Assembly (NCBI RefSeq): GCF_004363045.1 | Contig: NZ_SNYJ01000004.1 | Coordinates: 220,575 to 284,574, forward strand | Direction: 5' to 3' | DNA: 64,000 nt | From: Aureibacillus halotolerans | GTDB taxonomy: Bacteria > Bacillota > Bacilli > Bacillales > DSM-28697 | Part shown: positions 60,606 through 64,000 of the stretch, piece by piece | How the letters are laid out: each line of letters opens with the position of its first letter | Numbering within the stretch: the stretch's first letter is position 1 | Notes under the pieces: model-generated | Databases searched by the model: none | Seen by the model: the letters and a program-made list of their open reading frames with translations, nothing else | Told to the model about the DNA's origin: nothing | Translations under genes and position numbers: made by a program

Positions 60606-61835
60606 TCATTCTTCCAAATTCACCTTTGGCAATCTTCTAAGGTTTTGAAAGCTGAGCCAATAACACGCAAGAAAAAGAAAGGTGACTCCATTCATTACAA
60701 GAATGATGTCGCTCCCCATCCATTCTCCTAAAACCCCACCAAGCAAAGCACCCAATGGCGTGGCTAACACAATCAAACTGTTGATAACAGCAGCAACACG
60801 CCCTACCAGGTGCCCCGGTGGCGTGGTCTGAAAGTAGGAAAAGAACAAAATATTTGTCGCGCCTACTGGTACAGAGGCGAAGAAGAAACAAAGAAGCACA
60901 GCAAATAACGCTTCGTCGCCAACAACAGGAACCGCAAGCCAGCACAGCCCTGTAAGAGAGTAACCACCAATGACCGCCTTCCCCATTGCCATTCTCTCCG
61001 CCACAAATGAAGACAGTAGCGTGCCAACGAGCATTCCACCAGCTAGTGTCGCCATCATCCAGCCATACACATCTGGGCCACCAAGTGTTTTGGCGAGCGC
61101 AGGGAACACAACCAGAGTGGCACTATAGGCGGCGTTTATGAGCATGAGCGGTAGGAGCATGTTCAATATCTTTGGCTGGGCTACATAAGCAAGCCCCTCC
61201 TTTAGCTCGCTTCGGTAAGTGCTGATCTGCTGAGAAAACGTCATTGCGGTTGCGACAGTCTGTTGCCGGGGCAACTTCAGGCCAGCATACAAAAACACCG
61301 CGATGAAAAACAAGATTGCATCGATCACATACAAGCTTACTGCACCTAAAAGCACAACGAGAACTCCAGCGAGACTATTGAACAATAGCTCTGTCCCCTG
61401 CCCAGCAGCGGCCATGGCAGAATTGGCTTTGACAAGCTGGTTTTTCACTACAATCTTTGGCAACAGCGCACTCTCAGCTGGTGAGTGAAACAACTCCATT
61501 GTGGTGATGAGCGGCATAAGCACGAGTACACCCCATACATTCAATGAGTCTGTCACATACAACAACGGCACTATGAGCAACAAAAGGCCTTGGAGCAAAC
61601 TTGTCGTGGTAAACACCTTTTTCAGCGAGAGCCGATCAACGAGTGGCCCGACAAACACTGTAAACGCCTCAGGCAATAGGGTAAGAAAGCCCGCAAGCCC
61701 TGAATAGAAAACAGAGCCTCCTAAATCATACGCCAACCACATCGCAGCGATATAATACACACTATCGCCAATATTGGTGATGAGACGGCCAAGAAACAAG
61801 CGAACAAAATTACGGTTATGACGCAATGAGCACAT
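60606..61835 (-). CDS. MFS drug exporter, macrolide-efflux (MefA) type
   Basis: 409 residues, 12 helices. N-terminus FVRLFLGRLITNIGDSVYYIAAMWLAYDLGGSVFYSGLAGFLTLLPEAFTVFVGPLVDRLSLKK matches the MFS_3/MefA-like group; FFFASVPVGATNILFFSYFQTTPPGHLVGRVAAV is the second-half equivalent. ATG 61835 follows TAGGGGG and is preceded by a 210-nt leader with a short ORF and two hairpins, so expression looks attenuator-controlled (see 61842-62046). Likely exports a ribosome-targeting antibiotic; the drug is not known. Confidence 0.87.
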   Translation of the reverse strand: MCSLRHNRNFVRLFLGRLITNIGDSVYYIAAMWLAYDLGGSVFYSGLAGFLTLLPEAFTVFVGPLVDRLSLKKVFTTTSLLQGLLLLIVPLLYVTDSLNVWGVLVLMPLITTMELFHSPAESALLPKIVVKNQLVKANSAMAAAGQGTELLFNSLAGVLVVLLGAVSLYVIDAILFFIAVFLYAGLKLPRQQTVATAMTFSQQISTYRSELKEGLAYVAQPKILNMLLPLMLINAAYSATLVVFPALAKTLGGPDVYGWMMATLAGGMLVGTLLSSFVAERMAMGKAVIGGYSLTGLCWLAVPVVGDEALFAVLLCFFFASVPVGATNILFFSYFQTTPPGHLVGRVAAVINSLIVLATPLGALLGGVLGEWMGSDIILVMNGVTFLFLACYWLSFQNLRRLPKVNLEE

Positions 61836-61841
61836 AAAAAA

Positions 61842-61877
61842 TCCCCCTACAGATTGGTAGTTTCCGTCTGCAAGGGG
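61842..61877 (-). promoter_or_regulatory. Hairpin over the exporter ribosome binding site
   Basis: CCCCTTGCAGA and TCTGTAGGGG (minus strand) pair with one G-U. The right arm is the Shine-Dalgarno of the MFS gene and ATTTTTT follows, so the structure could both block translation and terminate transcription. Confidence 0.7.
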
Positions 61878-61885
61878 CTCAAAGC

Positions 61886-61921
61886 AAAAGGAGCGTAAGC
61901 ATGTCGCCATGCTCGCGCTCC
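61886..61921 (-). terminator. Attenuator terminator in the exporter leader
   Basis: Minus strand GGGAGCG-CGAGCATG pairs with CATGCTT-ACGCTCC around GCGA, followed by TTTTG. It lies between the leader ORF and the MFS gene, not after a gene. Confidence 0.78.
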
Positions 61922-61977
61922 CGATGCGTCCTAATCAAAAGATGATAAGGGTGAATCCACAGTTCCGCAGTCGGTGT

Positions 61978-62046
61978 TTAGCTGAAATTGGACAGACCTC
62001 TCCCGTCTTTCGCTAAACCCAACGTCAGAACTACAGATTCATTCAT
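61978..62046 (-). CDS. Leader peptide of the MFS exporter (22 codons)
   Basis: ATG 62046 preceded by GAAGAGGTGAAAGG; frame begins MNESVVLTLGLAKDGRG and stops at TAA 61980-61978. The stop overlaps a GTTTAGC/GCTAAAC stem (61976-62018) formed with the leader itself. Ribosome stalling in such a leader would change folding and let transcription pass the terminator. Confidence 0.65.
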   Translation of the reverse strand: MNESVVLTLGLAKDGRGLSNFS

Positions 62047-62108
62047 AAACCCTTTCACCTCTTCTTTTCCTAGAATTGGCATTACTTTAGCATGGATGGG
62101 TTGGGGTG

Positions 62109-63230
62109 TCAATCGTTCGTTCTAGAGGGAGACTGCACAATGGGGGCTGAAGGCACTTCCTTAATCACTTGATCTCGAAAGGTCTCATCCTCCATAAATG
62201 ATGTCAGAAACTCTCGATACACTCGATTCAACCAGAGGATATCTAACCCTTCTTGATCGTAAATAAAAAAGGAAAAAGCAACCGATTTTTGAGATCGTTG
62301 CCGGTACACAGTGGAAGTCAAAATAAATTGTGTTGACCCGCCCTTATACCAAAAACGATATGAATCATGTCGAGACTCAAGAGTTCCCATGATATCGTCC
62401 AATAATTCTTTCTCCTTGCTCGACAAGTGGTCAGAACTTCCAAGGAAATCAATAAATCGAGCGTAATTAGAACTAGTTGAAGCAGGTAATTTTGCCGATA
62501 TCTCTCTTTGAATGGAACGATCTGCTATGACACCAAGATGAGGAAAAATTGTTTCCACCTCATTGCTCTTAGCTTTGTCATGCAAGTCAATTGCCAATGT
62601 TCTGAGTTCATCGGACGACATTTCATTGATCCTCTTTCGAATTTGCTTTGTAGAGAGCTTCTCTTCTATATGTAAATAGCTTGGAATTAAGAACAAGGAC
62701 AATGGGAGAAGAGGCGTATGATCATTCAGATGGTACTCGTGGAGCACTGCATTCAAGCGAGCCACACCAAGTCGTTCATGCATGTACTCCGTGCATGCAT
62801 TTGAACTGTAGGTCATCATTCCTTTTGCAATTTGTTTAATCGATACAACAGCCTTAATCTTCTCTTCATCCTTCCAACGTTTATGAGCACCACCGTCCGT
62901 GTGTTCATAATAAAACAAATCAACCGCGTGGCTGGGCACTTCTTCATCTAATGAAACTTCCCCTTCTTTTACAGCTCGAACAAACGCGACTGCATAAATC
63001 AATTTCACCGTACTAGCTAAAGGGAATAGAGCCTTTCCGTTATGATCTAATGTAATTTGCCCATCCTCAATCCTTGTCATTGACCATTTTTCAGGATGGT
63101 TTTTCATAAATGTAATCACATCGTTTTTTGTCTTGAACCTATCTCGACGAATCATAATAAAAACCCCCGTCGCAACAATTAAACAGACTGCGATGATAAT
63201 GAATGCTATGATATTCTCATCTCCTACCAT
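62109..63230 (-). CDS. Membrane-anchored class A beta-lactamase-like serine hydrolase
   Basis: 373 residues. An N-terminal helix (about 7-27) replaces a cleaved signal. Then a beta-lactamase fold with all three motifs: S73-x-x-K76 (ASTVKLIY), SSN (142-144) and KGG (296-298). It is longer than true class A enzymes (about 290) and has an insertion (about 165-240) and an acidic C-terminal tail. Members of this group are often serine hydrolases or peptidases of unknown role; penicillinase activity is not established. ATG/start at 63230. Confidence 0.8.
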   Translation of the reverse strand: MVGDENIIAFIIIAVCLIVATGVFIMIRRDRFKTKNDVITFMKNHPEKWSMTRIEDGQITLDHNGKALFPLASTVKLIYAVAFVRAVKEGEVSLDEEVPSHAVDLFYYEHTDGGAHKRWKDEEKIKAVVSIKQIAKGMMTYSSNACTEYMHERLGVARLNAVLHEYHLNDHTPLLPLSLFLIPSYLHIEEKLSTKQIRKRINEMSSDELRTLAIDLHDKAKSNEVETIFPHLGVIADRSIQREISAKLPASTSSNYARFIDFLGSSDHLSSKEKELLDDIMGTLESRHDSYRFWYKGGSTQFILTSTVYRQRSQKSVAFSFFIYDQEGLDILWLNRVYREFLTSFMEDETFRDQVIKEVPSAPIVQSPSRTND

Positions 63231-63401
63231 TTTTATTCTATTCCGAACGATTTAAAGTTGCTTAACATTAAAAACTATTTTAGATTTTAAAATGTAGTGT
63301 TAACGTATGTAGCGTTGTAGCTACTTTTTTATTACCCCGACTTTCTAACTAAACGGATAATTTAGTATTTGCAGTGAATAATGATATTGCAAGGAGGGCT
63401 T

Positions 63402-63878
63402 ATGTTGAGTTACGACTTAAACAGAGAATGGTTAATTAGTAAGTTTGAAGAAATACAGTACAGAATATTAAAAGCAATTGAACAATTGGATGATGATCAA
63501 CTCAATTGGAGACCTGATGATTTGAGTCATAGTATATCAAACTTAATTAAGCATATAGAAGGCAATACGAATGAAAAAATTAAAAATGGAATTTTGGGAG
63601 GAACTGTTGCCAGAAATCGAGATGACGAATTTAAACATACGTATATATCAAAAACAGAATTGATAAAAATGGTTACCACGAGCTTTCCATTAGTCATAGA
63701 CACTGTTCGTACGATGCCTGAACAAACGTTTGAACAACGTCAATTAGTCAGGAATAAAGAAGTAACAAACCTTGATGTGTTACTTCAATGTACCGCTCAT
63801 TTTTCCGAACATACGGGACAGATATTATATATCGCGAAAATGTGTTTAAAAAACCAGTACATCTCCACATCTTTTTAG
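63402..63878 (+). CDS. DinB family protein (DUF1572)
   Basis: 158 residues. Four-helix bundle with the three metal His positions: NLIKHIEGN (first), and CTAHFSEHTGQILYIAK (second and third). DinB-fold proteins include metal-dependent thiol transferases; the substrate is unknown. ATG 63402 follows AAGGAGGGC. Confidence 0.86.
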   Translation: MLSYDLNREWLISKFEEIQYRILKAIEQLDDDQLNWRPDDLSHSISNLIKHIEGNTNEKIKNGILGGTVARNRDDEFKHTYISKTELIKMVTTSFPLVIDTVRTMPEQTFEQRQLVRNKEVTNLDVLLQCTAHFSEHTGQILYIAKMCLKNQYISTSF

Positions 63879-63969
63879 TTGGATCACTAGCGTTGCATTA
63901 AAAGATACTGATCATTAAAAATACAAAGAATGTTCAATAAACAAGTCGTTATACAATGAAAAAACCCTT

Positions 63970-64000
63970 TACAATGGAGGGAGAGGTGGTCACCTGTCCA
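63970..64000 (+). other. Possible start of the next gene at the right edge
   Basis: TGGAGGGAGAGG followed by GTGGTCACC suggests a ribosome binding site and a GTG start near 63986, but only five codons are visible. Confidence 0.25.

Noticed and set aside
1..64000. tRNA, rRNA, riboswitch (SAM, TPP, T-box) or prophage genes
   Set aside because: No matching conserved sequence or gene set was recognised on reading; the structured leaders found are better explained as antibiotic attenuators.

Overview
The window looks like chromosomal DNA of an alkaliphilic or alkalitolerant Bacillaceae, most likely Shouchella (Bacillus) clausii or a close relative. Reasons: moderate GC, strong Gram-positive ribosome binding sites, many TTG starts, CcpA (cre), Fur and CzrA-type sites of the Bacillus kind, an exact Bacillus parS sequence at 58983-58998, and a chloramphenicol acetyltransferase at the left edge like the chromosomal cat known from B. 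clausii. No rRNA, tRNA or CRISPR array was seen. All calls were made by reading; no database search was possible.

Layout. 1-570: 5' part of a cat gene with a textbook translational attenuator. 0.6-3.3 kb: D-galactonate dehydratase and an MFS transporter. 3.4-5.8 kb: small membrane proteins, a TrkA-type K+ channel and a decayed copy of one small gene. 5.9-10.8 kb: metal and ion handling (Fur-box siderophore-binding lipoprotein, CzrA-type Zn/Co/Cd exporter, YcgR/YcgQ pair, TauE/SafE permease). 11.2-15.9 kb: PRD regulator, class II aldolase and fructose-type PTS EIIABC. 16.1-27.9 kb: a ten-gene minus-strand operon (ABC importer, DUF4867 protein, FucI-type isomerase, PFK-like kinase, GntR/UTRA regulator, class II aldolase, aldehyde dehydrogenase, AEC transporter) plus a convergent Gfo/Idh/MocA gene whose promoter has the same architecture and operator. 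28.1-31.6 kb: a second ABC sugar importer. 31.8-36.2 kb: a decay zone with a broken ABC ATPase, a broken PHP hydrolase, a truncated permease and a GC-rich non-coding block. 36.2-39.0 kb: ArsR, luciferase-like monooxygenase and MFS cassette. 39.29-40.59 kb: an apparently complete IS3-family element with a 3-bp target duplication. 40.6-46.9 kb: third ABC importer with oxidoreductase, sugar isomerase/epimerase and ROK repressor. 47.2-50.3 kb: XRE regulator and two GH53 galactanases, one secreted and one without a signal. 50.6-64 kb: mixed housekeeping and resistance genes, parS, an MFS drug exporter with a leader-peptide/terminator attenuator, a membrane-anchored beta-lactamase-fold protein and a DinB protein.

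How the genes work together. The window is dominated by plant-polysaccharide and rare-sugar use under CcpA control. The secreted and signal-less galactanases share a 23-bp palindrome (CTAAATTAA-N5-TTAATTTAG) with the promoter of the 28-31 kb importer, which suggests a galactan / galacto-oligosaccharide regulon. None of the three ABC importers carries an ATPase, so a shared MsmX-type ATPase elsewhere is expected.

The most interesting candidate is the 16-28 kb cluster. Isomerase, PFK-type kinase, DHAP-type aldolase and aldehyde dehydrogenase form an Embden-Meyerhof-like route for a sugar other than glucose. The set matches what would be expected of a Gram-positive sulfo-EMP (sulfoquinovose) pathway, with the co-regulated Gfo/Idh/MocA protein as a possible NAD-dependent (GH188-like) glycosidase. 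That substrate is inference and has not been shown.
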